Positions 34,137 to 45,114 are shown, counted from the stretch's first letter. The stretch: DNA of 64,000 nucleotides from Brevundimonas sp. (GCF_029946145.1 NZ_JAQSDY010000017.1:1-64000); one strand, 5' to 3'. Made by a program: numbers and translations. Notes: generated by a model from the letters alone, not told the origin.

Positions 34137-34141
34137 TCCGT

Positions 34142-34981
34142 TCAATCGGTCATGAGACGCGCCCGAAGTCCGCTTCGGGCGCGTTTTTCGTCCTGGAGCC
34201 CTGACCAGTCGGGTCGTCTGACCGTGACCGCGCGACCGTCGACGGTCAGGTCGCCGTCGATCCGGTCCAGACGCATCAGAGCCATGGCCGCTCCGTCCCG
34301 TCCGCTCAGGACTTCGCCCGCCCGCAGATCACCGTTCAGCACCTCGGCGCCGAAGGGGAGCGCCGGGCCGTCGAAGGCGACCGGCAGCATACGGTTCTTG
34401 ATGACGCCGCGTCGCTTCATGCGGGACGTCGTTTCCTGACCGACGAAACAGCCTTTCTGGAAGTCGATGCCGTTCAGCAGGTCGAAATCAGCCTCGATCG
34501 GATACGTCTTGTCCGACAGGGTGTCGGCGGCCGGATCGGGAACGCCGACCGCGAGACGGTGGGCCTGCCAGTCATCCTCCGTGGCGTTCGTCTCGACCCC
34601 GTCGCCAAGGCGCCGCCCGCCGAGCGCGGGCGTGCGCGGGTCGGGGATGAAGCCGTCCACCTCGCCATCCCATGCGGCGAAAACCCCGCCGGCATCTGCC
34701 TCGACCCCAACCTGGGCCCGCAGTCGGTACATCGCCAGTCGCTGCAGCAGGGCCTCGCGGCGGTCGGCGGCGACGTCCAGCAGAACGCCGTCCTCGAGGC
34801 CCAGCAGGAACAGGTCGAACAGCAACCGACCCGGAGGCGACAGCAGGCCCCCGAACCGCAGGTGTCCCGGCGCCAGGGTTTCGACGTCCTGGGTCAGCAG
34901 ATTGTGCAGAAAGGGGCGGGCGTCGGGCCCGGTGACGCGGATCAGGGCGCGGCTGTCGAGGCGGGCGATGCGAGGGACCAT
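34142..34981 (-). CDS. ygfZ: YgfZ/GcvT domain tRNA-modifying/Fe-S protein
   Basis: A 279-residue folate-binding protein of the YgfZ/CAF17 family, which supports iron-sulfur enzymes such as MiaB and acts in tRNA modification. The diagnostic KGCFVGQET motif (about residues 178-186) is present, preceded by DLLNGIDFQ. N-terminal GPDARPFLHNLLTQDVETL is typical. The ATG at 34981 was chosen; the much longer open frame upstream is antisense to the GT9 gene. Its last codons overlap the terminator hairpin of the convergent lipoprotein gene. Confidence 0.93.
   Translation of the reverse strand: MVPRIARLDSRALIRVTGPDARPFLHNLLTQDVETLAPGHLRFGGLLSPPGRLLFDLFLLGLEDGVLLDVAADRREALLQRLAMYRLRAQVGVEADAGGVFAAWDGEVDGFIPDPRTPALGGRRLGDGVETNATEDDWQAHRLAVGVPDPAADTLSDKTYPIEADFDLLNGIDFQKGCFVGQETTSRMKRRGVIKNRMLPVAFDGPALPFGAEVLNGDLRAGEVLSGRDGAAMALMRLDRIDGDLTVDGRAVTVRRPDWSGLQDEKRARSGLRARLMTD
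34157..34188 (+). terminator. intrinsic terminator after Ala-rich lipoprotein
   Basis: An 11-bp perfect stem (34157-34167 acgcgcccgaa with 34174-34184 ttcgggcgcgt) with a 6-nt loop, followed by TTTTT at 34184-34188. It lies 20 bp after the lipoprotein stop and, on the other strand, encodes the C-terminal residues of YgfZ. Confidence 0.85.
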
Positions 34982-35065
34982 GACCCCTAGATAGGGCCGG
35001 TCGAGCCTGTGGACCACACCTGAGACATGCCTGATGCGGCGAGAGAATCCGTATACGGTCGATCG

Positions 35066-36025
35066 ATGGCGAGCCGGTTCCCTATTCTGTACATCGCCGA
35101 GGCGGATCCCGAGGACGCGGTCCTGTCGTCCGGGGTGCTGGCGTATCTGGTCGAGGCCATGCCGACGGCCTCCTTCACCGTGGTCGGATCTCCCGCCAGC
35201 GCCCCCCTGTTCGCCGACACGCCGCGGCTGGACCGGACCCTCGTGCTGGAGCGCGAGGGCCGGCTGGAATGGCTGGCGCTGTGGAACCAGGTGCGGGCGG
35301 TGAACTGGGGGCTGGTGGTCGACATGCGCGGCTCGGCCCTGTCCGGCAAACTGAAACGCCAGAAGCGGGCCGTGCGCGGCGAGGGCGAGGCGGGGGTGCA
35401 CGCGGTCGAGCTGGCGGCGCGGGTGCTGCAACTGGACGATATTCCGGCGCCCCGGCTGTTCCTGTCCGACGCGACGACGGCGGCGGCGGATGCGCTGATC
35501 CTGTCGGCGGACGGACCGATCCTGGCCGTGGCCCCGGGGGCGGACTGGATGGGCAAGCAATGGCCGCCCGAGCGGTTCGCCAAGGTGGCGACGGCGCTGC
35601 TGGCTGACGGCGGCGCGCTGGCGGGCGGTCGGCTGATGATCGTCGGCGACGAGGGCGACCGCGACGCGGCGCATACGGTGCGGTTCGCGGTCAAGCGTGA
35701 GCGGGTCATCGAGCTGCAGGGGAAGCTGACGCCGCTGCAGACGGCGGCGGCGCTGCGGCGGGCGACGCTGTATCTGGGCGCGGACTCGTTGTGGACCCAG
35801 CTCGCCGTGGCGGCGGGTGTTCCGACGGTGGCGGCTTTCGGGCCCTCGGACGACGCCGAGCGGGGACCGTGGCGCGGGGTCGCCGTGCGTGGTCCTCGCA
35901 CCGTGGACGAGTTCCGCAAGATCGACCCCAACCTGAACCAGGCCATCCTGCACATGAACGACCTGCCGGCTGACCGGGTGCTGCGCGCGGCGACGAAGCT
36001 GCTGGCCGAACGCGTCTCCGGCTAG
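35066..36025 (+). CDS. glycosyltransferase family 9 protein
   Basis: A 319-residue GT-B glycosyltransferase of the heptosyltransferase type, probably acting in LPS or other surface glycan synthesis. It contains the N-terminal PILYIAEADPEDAVLSSG, GLVVDMRGSALSG near residue 90, LAVAPGADWMGKQWPPERF (about 152-170; family motif) and LYLGADSLWTQLAVAAGVPTV-type region (about 235-255) with the conserved GADS-type donor-binding signature. The ATG at 35066 was chosen. It lies 32 bp upstream of the dihydroorotase gene. Confidence 0.85.
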   Translation: MASRFPILYIAEADPEDAVLSSGVLAYLVEAMPTASFTVVGSPASAPLFADTPRLDRTLVLEREGRLEWLALWNQVRAVNWGLVVDMRGSALSGKLKRQKRAVRGEGEAGVHAVELAARVLQLDDIPAPRLFLSDATTAAADALILSADGPILAVAPGADWMGKQWPPERFAKVATALLADGGALAGGRLMIVGDEGDRDAAHTVRFAVKRERVIELQGKLTPLQTAAALRRATLYLGADSLWTQLAVAAGVPTVAAFGPSDDAERGPWRGVAVRGPRTVDEFRKIDPNLNQAILHMNDLPADRVLRAATKLLAERVSG

Positions 36026-36057
36026 ATCGGCGCGCCGCGCGGGTTTAAGGGACGCCC

Positions 36058-37389
36058 ATGACCCAGACCTATGACCTGATCGTCCGCGGCGGCGAGGTGG
36101 CCAACCACGCCGGGCGCGGCATGGCCGATGTCGGCGTGAAAGATGGCCGCATCGTCTTCGTCGGCGACCTGTCGCAGGCGTCGGCGGGCGAGGTCATGGA
36201 CGCGACCGGCCTGACCGTCCTGCCCGGCGTCATCGACACCCAGGTCCATTTCCGCGAGCCGGGGCTGGAATGGAAGGAAGATCTCGAGACTGGCAGCCGC
36301 GCCGCCGCCCTGGGCGGCGTCACCACCGTGTTCGAGATGCCGAATACCGAGCCCAACACCACCGACCCGGATACGCTCGCCGACAAGCTGGCCCGCGCCC
36401 GCGACCGCATGTGGACCGACCACGCCTTCTACATTGGCGGCACCCACGAGAATGCGAAGCACCTGGCCGAGCTGGAGCGTCTGCCCGGCTGCTGCGGGGT
36501 CAAGGTGTTCATGGGCGCCTCGACCGGCACGCTTCTGGTCGCCGACGACGACGGGGTCCGCGAGGTGCTGCGGCACGTGAAGCGCCGCGCCACCTTCCAT
36601 TCCGAGGACGAATACCGGCTGGTCGAACGCCGGCCGCTGGCACGCACCGGCGACTGGACAAGCCACCCCGAGGTGCGCGACGCCGAAAGCGCGATCCGCT
36701 CGACGCGGCGGCTGGTCGGCCTGGCGCGCGAGGTCGGCGCCCGAATCCATGTGCTGCACGTCTCGACCGCTGAAGAGGTGCGCTTCCTGGCCGACCACAA
36801 GGACGTCGCCACCGCCGAGGTGACGCCCCAGCATCTGACCCTGGATGGCGACGAGGCCTATGCCCGGCTCAAGGGCTACGCCCAGATGAACCCCCCGATC
36901 CGCAACGCGCCGCACATCGCGGGCCTGTGGGGCGGGATCGAGCAGGGCGTGTTCGACGTGCTGGGCTCGGACCACGCGCCGCACACCATCGAGGAGAAGG
37001 CCCGGCCCTATCCGGCGTCGCCCTCGGGCATGCCCGGGGTGCAGACCCTCGTGCCGGTCATGCTGACCCATGTGGCCAACGGCCGGCTGTCGCTCTACCG
37101 CTTCATCGACCTGACCTCCCACGGCGCCAACCGCGTCTTCGGCATCGCCGGCAAGGGCCGGATGGCCGAGGGCTACGACGCCGATCTGACGATCGTCGAT
37201 CTGAAGGCGAAACACGTCATCGCCCACGCCGACATGGCCAGCCGCTGCGGCTGGACGCCCTTCGACGGCTTCGAGGCGACTGGTCAGGCCAAGGCCACTA
37301 TCGTCCGCGGCCGCGTGGTGATGAAGGACGGCGAACTGATCGGCGCGGCCCACGGGCGGCCGGTGCGGTTCCAGGAGACGCTGGGCTAG
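36058..37389 (+). CDS. pyrC: dihydroorotase
   Basis: A 443-residue amidohydrolase of the class I dihydroorotase type, the third step of pyrimidine synthesis. Metal-binding motifs: [19 protein letters not shown] (about 56-74, HxR), KVFMGAST with the carboxylated lysine (about 150), VLHVSTAEE (about 235), TPQHLTL (about 260) and [13 protein letters not shown] (about 303-315). Allantoinase-like relatives share these, so biochemical assignment is not absolute. Its 3' end overlaps the convergent erpA-like gene by 4 bp. Confidence 0.92.
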   Translation: MTQTYDLIVRGGEVANHAGRGMADVGVKDGRIVFVGDLSQASAGEVMDATGLTVLPGVIDTQVHFREPGLEWKEDLETGSRAAALGGVTTVFEMPNTEPNTTDPDTLADKLARARDRMWTDHAFYIGGTHENAKHLAELERLPGCCGVKVFMGASTGTLLVADDDGVREVLRHVKRRATFHSEDEYRLVERRPLARTGDWTSHPEVRDAESAIRSTRRLVGLAREVGARIHVLHVSTAEEVRFLADHKDVATAEVTPQHLTLDGDEAYARLKGYAQMNPPIRNAPHIAGLWGGIEQGVFDVLGSDHAPHTIEEKARPYPASPSGMPGVQTLVPVMLTHVANGRLSLYRFIDLTSHGANRVFGIAGKGRMAEGYDADLTIVDLKAKHVIAHADMASRCGWTPFDGFEATGQAKATIVRGRVVMKDGELIGAAHGRPVRFQETLG

Positions 37390-37763
37390 ATCGAGAAGCT
37401 GACGCCGCAGCCGCAGCTGGAGGCGGCGTTCGGATTGCGCACCACGAACTGCGCCCCGGCCAGATCGTCGACGAAGGCGATCTCCGAACCTTTGAGGAAG
37501 GGCAGGGACACGGCGTCGACCAGCGCCGCCTGACCCCCGGCTTCGATGCGGATGTCGTCGGCCCCGGCGGCCTCGACCAGTTCGAAGCGGTACTGGAAGC
37601 CAGAGCAGCCGCCGCCATCCACGGCGACGCGCAGCATCACCGGATGTCCCTCGTTTCGGCCCAGCGTCTCCAGCCGTCGGGCGGCGGTTTCCGACAGCGT
37701 CAGGCCATGTCCGCCGGCGGACGGCGATATCTGGAAGGCGGGGACGGATTGGACGGTGCTCAC
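37386..37763 (-). CDS. erpA: HesB/IscA family iron-sulfur insertion protein (ErpA-like)
   Basis: A 125-residue A-type Fe-S carrier. It shows [20 protein letters not shown], then [14 protein letters not shown] with the first conserved cysteine (about residue 53) and the C-terminal [14 protein letters not shown] with the CGC cysteines. These three Cys bind the transferred cluster. The GTG at 37763 was chosen because no better start lies nearby. It is divergent from dgt with only 21 bp between starts, a common alphaproteobacterial pairing. Confidence 0.92.
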   Translation of the reverse strand: MSTVQSVPAFQISPSAGGHGLTLSETAARRLETLGRNEGHPVMLRVAVDGGGCSGFQYRFELVEAAGADDIRIEAGGQAALVDAVSLPFLKGSEIAFVDDLAGAQFVVRNPNAASSCGCGVSFSI

Positions 37764-37784
37764 AGGGGCCTATATGAGGCGCGG

Positions 37785-39002
37785 GTGGCCAATCGCAAAG
37801 GCCCGCAGCCGAATGAGCAGCCGACGTTGATCCCCGAGCGCGCGCCTTACGCCGAATACCCCGAGCACAGCCGAGGTCGGCTGACGCCCGAGCCGATCAG
37901 CCGCACGCGCAACGCCTATGCCCGCGACCGCGACCGGATCATCCACGCCACCGCCTTCCGCCGCCTGAAGGAGAAGACCCAGGTCTTCGTGGCGCATGAG
38001 GGCGATCACTACCGCACCCGCCTGACCCACAGCCTGGAGGTGGCGCAGATCGCGCGGTCGCTGGCCCACGCCCTGCGGCTGGACACCGATCTGGCCGAAA
38101 CGGTGGCCCTGGCCCACGACCTGGGTCATCCGCCTTTCGGACACGCCGGCGAGGACGAGCTGCAGGCCCAGATGGAGCCGTGGGGCGGGTTCGACCACAA
38201 CGTCCAGACCTTCCGCGTCGTGACCCGGCTGGAGCATCGCTATCCCCAGTTCGAGGGGCTGAACCTCAGCTGGGAAACCGTCGAGGGCGTGGTCAAGCAC
38301 AACGGGCCGGTGTCGCACCGTCTCGACGAGCCGGCGTGGAGGGCCATCGCCGACTATGCCCCCGGCTGGGACCTGCGGCTGGGGACCTTCGCCTCGCTGG
38401 AGGCCCAGGCCGCCGCCATCGCCGACGACATCGCCTACAACAATCACGACGTCGATGACGGGGTGCAGGCGGGGCTCTTCACACTCGACGATCTGGCTCA
38501 GGTGCCGCTGATCGGGCCGGTGCTGCACGGGGTGCGCAAGGCCTGGCCGGACATCGACGAACGAATGATCCGCATCGAGGCCGTCCGCCGCATGATCGGA
38601 GTGATGGTAGAGGACGTGCTGGCGGAAACCGAACGCCGCATCGAGGCGGCGAACATCCGCTCGTCCGAGGACGTGCGGACCGCTGACCGGATGCTGGTGG
38701 CCTTCTCGCCCGCCATGCTGGCCGACCTGGGCGTGCTGCGACAGTTCCTGTTCGAGCGGATGTACCGCCACTATCGCGTCAACCGCACCCGCAGCCAGGC
38801 CCGGCGTCTGCTGGCCGAGATGTTCCAGCTGTTCATGGCGGAACCCGCGACCCTGCCCCCGGAATGGTCAGGCAAGGCCGGGGTCGAGGATCGGGCGAAA
38901 CGGGCGCGGGCGGTGTGCGACTACATCGCTGGCATGACCGACCGCTACGCCATCGAGGAACACAAGAAACTGTTCAGCCTCGACCTGGCTCTCGATCTGT
39001 GA
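37785..39002 (+). CDS. dgt: deoxyguanosinetriphosphate triphosphohydrolase-like protein
   Basis: A 405-residue HD-domain dNTPase that hydrolyses dGTP or other dNTPs to nucleoside and triphosphate. The HD motif lies in [15 protein letters not shown] (about 73-87) and [17 protein letters not shown] (about 103-119), with the further Asp in [14 protein letters not shown] (about 205-218). The GTG at 37785 was chosen because the frame upstream is antisense to erpA. Followed after 76 bp by a SPOR protein gene. Confidence 0.93.
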   Translation: MANRKGPQPNEQPTLIPERAPYAEYPEHSRGRLTPEPISRTRNAYARDRDRIIHATAFRRLKEKTQVFVAHEGDHYRTRLTHSLEVAQIARSLAHALRLDTDLAETVALAHDLGHPPFGHAGEDELQAQMEPWGGFDHNVQTFRVVTRLEHRYPQFEGLNLSWETVEGVVKHNGPVSHRLDEPAWRAIADYAPGWDLRLGTFASLEAQAAAIADDIAYNNHDVDDGVQAGLFTLDDLAQVPLIGPVLHGVRKAWPDIDERMIRIEAVRRMIGVMVEDVLAETERRIEAANIRSSEDVRTADRMLVAFSPAMLADLGVLRQFLFERMYRHYRVNRTRSQARRLLAEMFQLFMAEPATLPPEWSGKAGVEDRAKRARAVCDYIAGMTDRYAIEEHKKLFSLDLALDL

Positions 39003-39078
39003 TTCGAAAGCCGGGCGGGGGCAGGTAGGATGAGGTTCGGGCGCGCCGATTCGCGCGACCCGGCTGGAAGGCGCGGTC

Positions 39079-39846
39079 ATGTCCCACGAAGATCCCTATC
39101 GTCCGAACCCGGGCCGCGATCCCGGCCATGATCGCGGCGCCTATACGCCGCCCACCGACGACGATCTGCCATTCAACCGGGGCGGCTACGATCCGCGCCG
39201 CGGCGGCGGCGGGGGCGGCGGAGCCAAGGCGCCGCCGATGACCCTGATCATCTCGGGCGTCGTGCTGGTCCTGCTGATCATCGCCGTGGTGGTCTATTAT
39301 CGCGCCGGTCCGCGCTCCTCGAGCGACGCCCCGCCCGCCGTCGGCACGCCGGTCGGCGAAATGAAGGCCGAGGCTCCGCTGGACGCCCAGCCGATCGACC
39401 CGGAAGCCGGCATCGACGTCTATTCCGGCGCCGAGGCCCCGACGGCCGCCCCAACCTTCACCCCGCCGCCCGAAGCGGTACAGCCCCGGCCCGCGCCCGC
39501 GCAGGTCGGTCCGACGCCGAGACCCGCCCCGGTCGCGCCGACGCGCGGCGGCCCCGCTGTCGTGCCGGCTCCGAAGGCCGACCCGGCCCCCCCGCCCGCC
39601 GTCGGCGGAACCTCGGGCGTCCAGATCGGCGCCTTCTCGACCCCCAGCCTCGCCGACCGCGAGTTCGCCGCCGTCGTGGGCCGCTACCCGCAGTTCACCG
39701 GCGGCGCCGACAAGCGGGTGCAGGAGGTGACGGCGTCCAACGGCTCGACGGTCTATCGCACTACGGTCACGGGCCTCAGCCGCGAACAGGCCACGGGCCT
39801 GTGCAATGCGATCAAGGCCGGCGGCGGCGATTGTTTCGTGCGTTGA
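39079..39846 (+). CDS. SPOR domain-containing protein
   Basis: A 255-residue septal cell-wall protein. It has a hydrophilic Pro/Gly/Arg-rich N-terminus, one transmembrane helix (MTLIISGVVLVLLIIAVVVY, about 54-73), a Pro/Ala-rich periplasmic linker and a C-terminal SPOR domain (GVQIGAFSTPSLADREFAAV to RTTVTGLSREQATGLC), which binds denuded glycan at the division site. In Alphaproteobacteria it is usually encoded directly upstream of nagZ, as here. GGAAG precedes the ATG. Confidence 0.92.
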   Translation: MSHEDPYRPNPGRDPGHDRGAYTPPTDDDLPFNRGGYDPRRGGGGGGGAKAPPMTLIISGVVLVLLIIAVVVYYRAGPRSSSDAPPAVGTPVGEMKAEAPLDAQPIDPEAGIDVYSGAEAPTAAPTFTPPPEAVQPRPAPAQVGPTPRPAPVAPTRGGPAVVPAPKADPAPPPAVGGTSGVQIGAFSTPSLADREFAAVVGRYPQFTGGADKRVQEVTASNGSTVYRTTVTGLSREQATGLCNAIKAGGGDCFVR

Positions 39847-39853
39847 TCGGACG

Positions 39854-40903
39854 GTGACCTCCGCCGCGATCTACGGCTGCAGCGGCCATCGGCTGACCGA
39901 GGCGGAGAAGGCCTTCTTCGCGGAGGCGCGGCCGTGGGGCTTCATCCTGTTCCGGCGAAACGTGGACAGCCCCGAGCAGATGCGGGCGCTGACCGACGAG
40001 CTCCGGGACTGCATCGGCGACCCGGGCTGCCCCATACTGATCGATCAGGAGGGCGGTCGGGTGCAGCGAATGGGCCCGCCACACTGGCGAAAATATCCGC
40101 CGGGCGAGGCCTATCTCAAGGCCGTCAGCGATCCGCTGATGGCGCGCGAACTCGCCCGGCTGGGCGCGCGGCTGATCGCGCACGACCTGCGGGCCGTCGG
40201 GGTCAACGTCGACTGCGCCCCGGTGCTGGACGTGCCGGTGCCGGGCGCCCACGACATCATCGGCGACCGGGCCTGGGCCCATGACCCGGCCACGGTGGCG
40301 CGGATGGGCCGGGCGGCGGCGGAAGGATTTCTGGCCGGCGGCGTCCTGCCCGTGATCAAGCACATGCCCGGCCACGGCCGCGCCTTCGCCGACAGCCACC
40401 ACGACCTGCCCGTGGTCCACGCCGATCTGGAAACGCTGGATGGTTGGGATTTCGTCCCGTTCAAGGCGCTGTCCGACATGCCGCTGGCCATGACCGCCCA
40501 TGTGGTGTTCGACGCGATCGATCCGAAGCGGCCCGCGACGACCTCGAAGAAGGCGATCCGGCTGATGCGCGATCATCTGGGCTTCGGCGGCCTGATCATG
40601 ACCGACGACCTGTCGATGAAGGCCCTGTCGGGCACGCTGGGCGAACGGGCCGAAGGTTCCCTGAAGGCCGGTTGCGACGTGGTCCTTCACTGCAACGGCG
40701 ATCTGGTCGAGATGCGGCAGGTCGCCGAGGGCGTGGGCAAGCTCAAAGGCCAGTCTGCGAAACGGGCCGAGGCCGCCATGGCGCGCATCGTCCACACGCC
40801 CGAACCGCTGGATGAGCCCGAGGCCCGCGAGCGGTTCGCCACCCTGCTGGCCGGCAAGCTCGATGCGGCCAGCGGACCGGATGTCGGCGAGGCCCGGGCC
40901 TGA
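39854..40903 (+). CDS. nagZ: beta-N-acetylhexosaminidase
   Basis: A 349-residue GH3 glycosidase that removes GlcNAc from anhydromuropeptides in peptidoglycan recycling. Signatures: WGFILFRRNVDSPEQ (about 33-47), ILIDQEGGRVQRM (about 65-77) and the catalytic loop VIKHMPGHGRAFADSHHDLP (about 170-189), whose Asp-His dyad is characteristic of NagZ, followed by MTDDLSMKAL with the nucleophile Asp. The GTG at 39854 is 8 bp downstream of the SPOR gene stop. Confidence 0.93.
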   Translation: MTSAAIYGCSGHRLTEAEKAFFAEARPWGFILFRRNVDSPEQMRALTDELRDCIGDPGCPILIDQEGGRVQRMGPPHWRKYPPGEAYLKAVSDPLMARELARLGARLIAHDLRAVGVNVDCAPVLDVPVPGAHDIIGDRAWAHDPATVARMGRAAAEGFLAGGVLPVIKHMPGHGRAFADSHHDLPVVHADLETLDGWDFVPFKALSDMPLAMTAHVVFDAIDPKRPATTSKKAIRLMRDHLGFGGLIMTDDLSMKALSGTLGERAEGSLKAGCDVVLHCNGDLVEMRQVAEGVGKLKGQSAKRAEAAMARIVHTPEPLDEPEARERFATLLAGKLDAASGPDVGEARA

Positions 40904-40907
40904 TCCC

Positions 40908-41726
40908 ATGACCGACGCCTTCCAGCCCAATCTGGACTTTACCGCCGCCGAACAGGTCGACGACCGCGAGGCCTTCGTGGTCGATCTGGAAGGGTATGAA
41001 GGACCGCTGCATGTCCTGCTGGCGCTGGCGCGGACGCAGAAGGTCGATCTGCTGAAGCTGTCGATCACGAAGCTGGCGGAACAGTATCTGGCCTTCGTCC
41101 ACGAGGCCCGGCGGCGGAATTTCGCCCTGGCGGCGGACTATCTAGTGATGGCGTCGTGGCTGGCCTATCTGAAGTCGCGCCTGCTGCTGCCCCGCACCGA
41201 CAAGAAGGGCGAGGAGCCGCCGGCCGAGGAGATGGCCGCCGCCCTGGCCTTCCGGCTGCAGAAGCTGGAAGCCATGCGCAAGGCGGTCGAGGCCATCACC
41301 AGCCGGCCCCGGCTGAAGCGCGACGTCTTCACCCGCGGCGACCCCGAGGCGACGGTGATCGTGCCGTCCGACCGGATCGACGCCAGCCTGTACGAACTGA
41401 TGGCGGCCTATGTGACCCAGCGCCGGCGCGAGGGTCAGCGCCAGTACAACCCCGGCCAGCGCGTCGAAGCCTTCGGGCTGGAAGCGGCGCGGGACTGGCT
41501 GCGGGACATCCTGCCCCGGCTGGAGCAATGGACGCCGCTGGAACAGGTCGCGCCCGCCCACAGCCAGGCCGAGGGCCCGACCCAGGCCAGCTTTACCGCC
41601 TCGACCCTGTCGGCCAGTCTGGAGCTGGTGAAGGAGGGGGCGATGGACGTGAAACAGGCGCAGGCCTTCGCCGAACTGTATCTGAAGCGGCGCGGGCGCG
41701 GCCAGCCGCTGGAGTTGATGCCTTGA
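40908..41726 (+). CDS. scpA: segregation and condensation protein A
   Basis: A 272-residue kleisin that with ScpB and SMC forms the bacterial condensin complex for chromosome condensation and segregation. It begins with FVVDLEGYEGPLHVLLALAR (about 25-44) and contains VDLLKLSITKLAEQYLAF and LVMASWLAYLKSRLLLP typical of the ScpA N-terminal domain, with a C-terminal winged-helix region. It begins 4 bp after the nagZ stop. A palindromic element follows and separates it from scpB. Confidence 0.95.
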   Translation: MTDAFQPNLDFTAAEQVDDREAFVVDLEGYEGPLHVLLALARTQKVDLLKLSITKLAEQYLAFVHEARRRNFALAADYLVMASWLAYLKSRLLLPRTDKKGEEPPAEEMAAALAFRLQKLEAMRKAVEAITSRPRLKRDVFTRGDPEATVIVPSDRIDASLYELMAAYVTQRRREGQRQYNPGQRVEAFGLEAARDWLRDILPRLEQWTPLEQVAPAHSQAEGPTQASFTASTLSASLELVKEGAMDVKQAQAFAELYLKRRGRGQPLELMP

Positions 41727-41740
41727 CTTCCCCTCCCGTG

Positions 41741-41860
41741 CATCCCGGCGAAAGCCGGGACCCAGTCCTTTCTTGGGGCAGGGTGTGTGGGATAGGGGTC
41801 AACGCAGCCCCGGCGCCGCCGGAGCGCCCAAAGCACTGGGTCCCGGCTTTCGCCGGGATG
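41741..41860. repeat. long palindromic intergenic repeat, copy 3 (subtype A)
   Basis: The arms at 41741-41765 and 41836-41860 are perfect 25-bp reverse complements of the subtype A sequence, spacer 70 bp. It starts 14 bp after the scpA stop and ends 12 bp before the scpB ATG, so the scpB ribosome-binding region lies at or inside its right end (gatgagcgga). Confidence 0.85.
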
Positions 41861-41872
41861 AGCGGAACCTAG

Positions 41873-42532
41873 ATGATCCAGTTCGCCCCTGATCACGGAG
41901 AGATCGAACGCCGCGTCGAGGCCCTGCTGTTCGCCGCGGCCGGACCGCTGTCGGCGGCGGAACTCGCACGGCGCCTGCCCGAGGGGGCCGACGTCGGCGG
42001 GGCGATCTCGGCCTTGCGCGAACGGTATCAGGGCCGCGGCGTCGAGCTGGAATGCGTCGCCGACCGCTGGCGCTTTCGCACGGCCGCCGACCTCGGCTTC
42101 CTGATGACCGAAGAGCGCGAGGAGCCGCGCCGGCTGTCGAAGGCGGCGCTCGAGACCCTGGCCATCATCGCCTACCACCAGCCCTGCACGCGCGCCGAGA
42201 TCGAGAGCGTGCGCGGCGTTTCCCTTTCAAAAGGCACGCTGGATCTGCTGCTGGAGATGGGCTTCGTCCGGCTGAAGGGCCGCCGCCGCACGCCCGGCCG
42301 CCCGGTCACCTATGCGACGGCCGACAAATTCCTCGAACATTTCAGCCTCGCCAGCCTCTACGACCTGCCTGGCGTGCAGGAGATGAAGGCGGCGGGCCTG
42401 CTGGACCTGTCCATCCCCGTCGGCTTCGAGGTCCCCGACCCGTCGCGGCCCTCGGACGACGACGACGCGCCCCTGCTGCCCGGCGACGAGGACGCCCCCG
42501 AGTTCGCCCAGGATTTCGTGGCCGAGGACTGA
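41873..42532 (+). CDS. scpB: SMC-Scp complex subunit ScpB
   Basis: A 219-residue winged-helix protein that bridges ScpA in the condensin complex. It contains IERRVEALLFAAAGPLSAAE at the N-terminus, LSKAALETLAIIAYHQPCTR (about 82-101) and the second winged helix with VSLSKGTLDLLLEMGFVRLK (about 115-134). The C-terminus is acidic and Pro-rich. It is unusually close to a palindromic element upstream (see copy 3). murC follows after 89 bp; a short hairpin at 42547-42570 lacks a U-tract. Confidence 0.94.
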   Translation: MIQFAPDHGEIERRVEALLFAAAGPLSAAELARRLPEGADVGGAISALRERYQGRGVELECVADRWRFRTAADLGFLMTEEREEPRRLSKAALETLAIIAYHQPCTRAEIESVRGVSLSKGTLDLLLEMGFVRLKGRRRTPGRPVTYATADKFLEHFSLASLYDLPGVQEMKAAGLLDLSIPVGFEVPDPSRPSDDDDAPLLPGDEDAPEFAQDFVAED

Positions 42533-42621
42533 GGTCGCCGCCGTTTCCTTCTCTTCGGGAGGTGAGAAGGAGGGGAAAAGCGGGTGATGCATTCCGCCGC
42601 GACCCTTGCTAATCCGCTGGG

Positions 42622-44052
<1,431 letters not shown>

Positions 44053-44064
44053 TGACTCTTCTCA

Positions 44065-44194
44065 CCGTGCATCCCCGCGAAGGCGGGGACCCAGGCTTGA
44101 GCTGCGACGGTATTGCTGGATTGTGCGATCTCGCAACCTCCACCGTCTGCGGGGCGGCCAAAACCTGGGTCCCCGCCTTCGCGGGGATGCACGG
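44065..44194. repeat. long palindromic intergenic repeat, copy 4 (subtype B)
   Basis: The arms at 44065-44095 and 44164-44194 are perfect 31-bp reverse complements, spacer 68 bp. The arm core cccgcgaaggcggg replaces cccggcgaaagccggg of subtype A, but the flanking catc...gacccag layout is the same. It starts 12 bp after the murC stop and ends 8 bp before the murB ATG, so the murB ribosome-binding region overlaps its right edge. Confidence 0.85.
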
Positions 44195-44202
44195 AAATTA
44201 GC

Positions 44203-45114
44203 ATGGTCTGGCGCGACACCATTCCCGCCGTGCGCGGCAAGCTGCTGCGGGACGAGCCTCTCGGGCCGTTCACCTGGTTCCGGGTGGGCGGAAACGCCGA
44301 CGTGCTGTTCATCCCGGCTGATGGCGACGATCTGGCTGACTTCCTCAAGGCGCTGGACCCGACAACGCCCGTGACCGTTCTGGGCGTGGGCTCCAACGTC
44401 ATCGTCCGCGACGGCGGCGTCGAGGGCGTGGTGGTGCGGCTGGCCGGGCGACCCTTCGCGGGCATTACGACCGAGGGCGACACGATCACGGCGGGGGCGG
44501 GGGCGCTGGACTCCATGGTGGCGAGGGCTTCGGCCAAGGCCGGGATCGGCGGGCTGGAGTTCTATGCGGGCATTCCGGGCACCATCGGCGGGGCCCTGAC
44601 CATGAACGCCGGCTGCTATGGCGCCGAGACGAAGGACATCCTCGTGTCGGCGCGCGGCGTGACGCGGTCGGGCGAGCGGGTCGAATATGCGCTGGCCGAC
44701 TTCGGCTACACCTATCGCCACTCGGAGGCGCCGGCCGATATCATCTGGATCGAGGCGACCTTCCGGGGGACGCCGGCCGATGCCGAGGCCGTGGCGGCGA
44801 AGATCGCCGAAATCACTTCGCGCCGCGAACTGACCCAGCCGATCCGCGAGAAGACCGGCGGCTCGACCTTCAAGAACCCGCCGGGTCATTCGTCGTGGAA
44901 GCTGGTCGATGAGGCGGGCTGGCGCGGGAAACTGTTCAAGGCCACCGGCGGCGGGGCCATGTTCAGCGAATTGCACAGCAATTTCATGATCAACCCCGGT
45001 GAGGCGACGGCCGCGGATATCGAAGGTCTCGGAGACGCCGTGCGCGCGGACGTTCAAAGTAAACTGAACGTAAACCTCGAATGGGAGATCAAGAGGATCG
45101 GCCGCCCGCTCTGA
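44203..45114 (+). CDS. murB: UDP-N-acetylenolpyruvoylglucosamine reductase
   Basis: A 303-residue FAD enzyme that reduces UDP-GlcNAc-enolpyruvate to UDP-MurNAc. It shows [17 protein letters not shown] near residues 23-39, [11 protein letters not shown] (about 64-74), [20 protein letters not shown] (about 119-138) and the catalytic region [20 protein letters not shown] (about 222-241) with the active-site Ser. The ATG at 44203 follows the palindromic element; an in-frame upstream start lies inside it and is rejected. ddl follows after 12 bp. Confidence 0.96.
   Translation: MVWRDTIPAVRGKLLRDEPLGPFTWFRVGGNADVLFIPADGDDLADFLKALDPTTPVTVLGVGSNVIVRDGGVEGVVVRLAGRPFAGITTEGDTITAGAGALDSMVARASAKAGIGGLEFYAGIPGTIGGALTMNAGCYGAETKDILVSARGVTRSGERVEYALADFGYTYRHSEAPADIIWIEATFRGTPADAEAVAAKIAEITSRRELTQPIREKTGGSTFKNPPGHSSWKLVDEAGWRGKLFKATGGGAMFSELHSNFMINPGEATAADIEGLGDAVRADVQSKLNVNLEWEIKRIGRPL

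Noticed and set aside
36927..37784. Long in-frame upstream region of dgt
   Set aside because: It overlaps the dihydroorotase and erpA genes in other frames and lacks coding character; the GTG at 37785 gives a normal-length dGTPase.
42547..42570. Hairpin between scpB and murC (ccttctc/gagaagg) as a terminator
   Set aside because: Stem of 7 bp with a 10-nt loop and no T-run follows; it may be a remnant of another repeat but termination cannot be supported.
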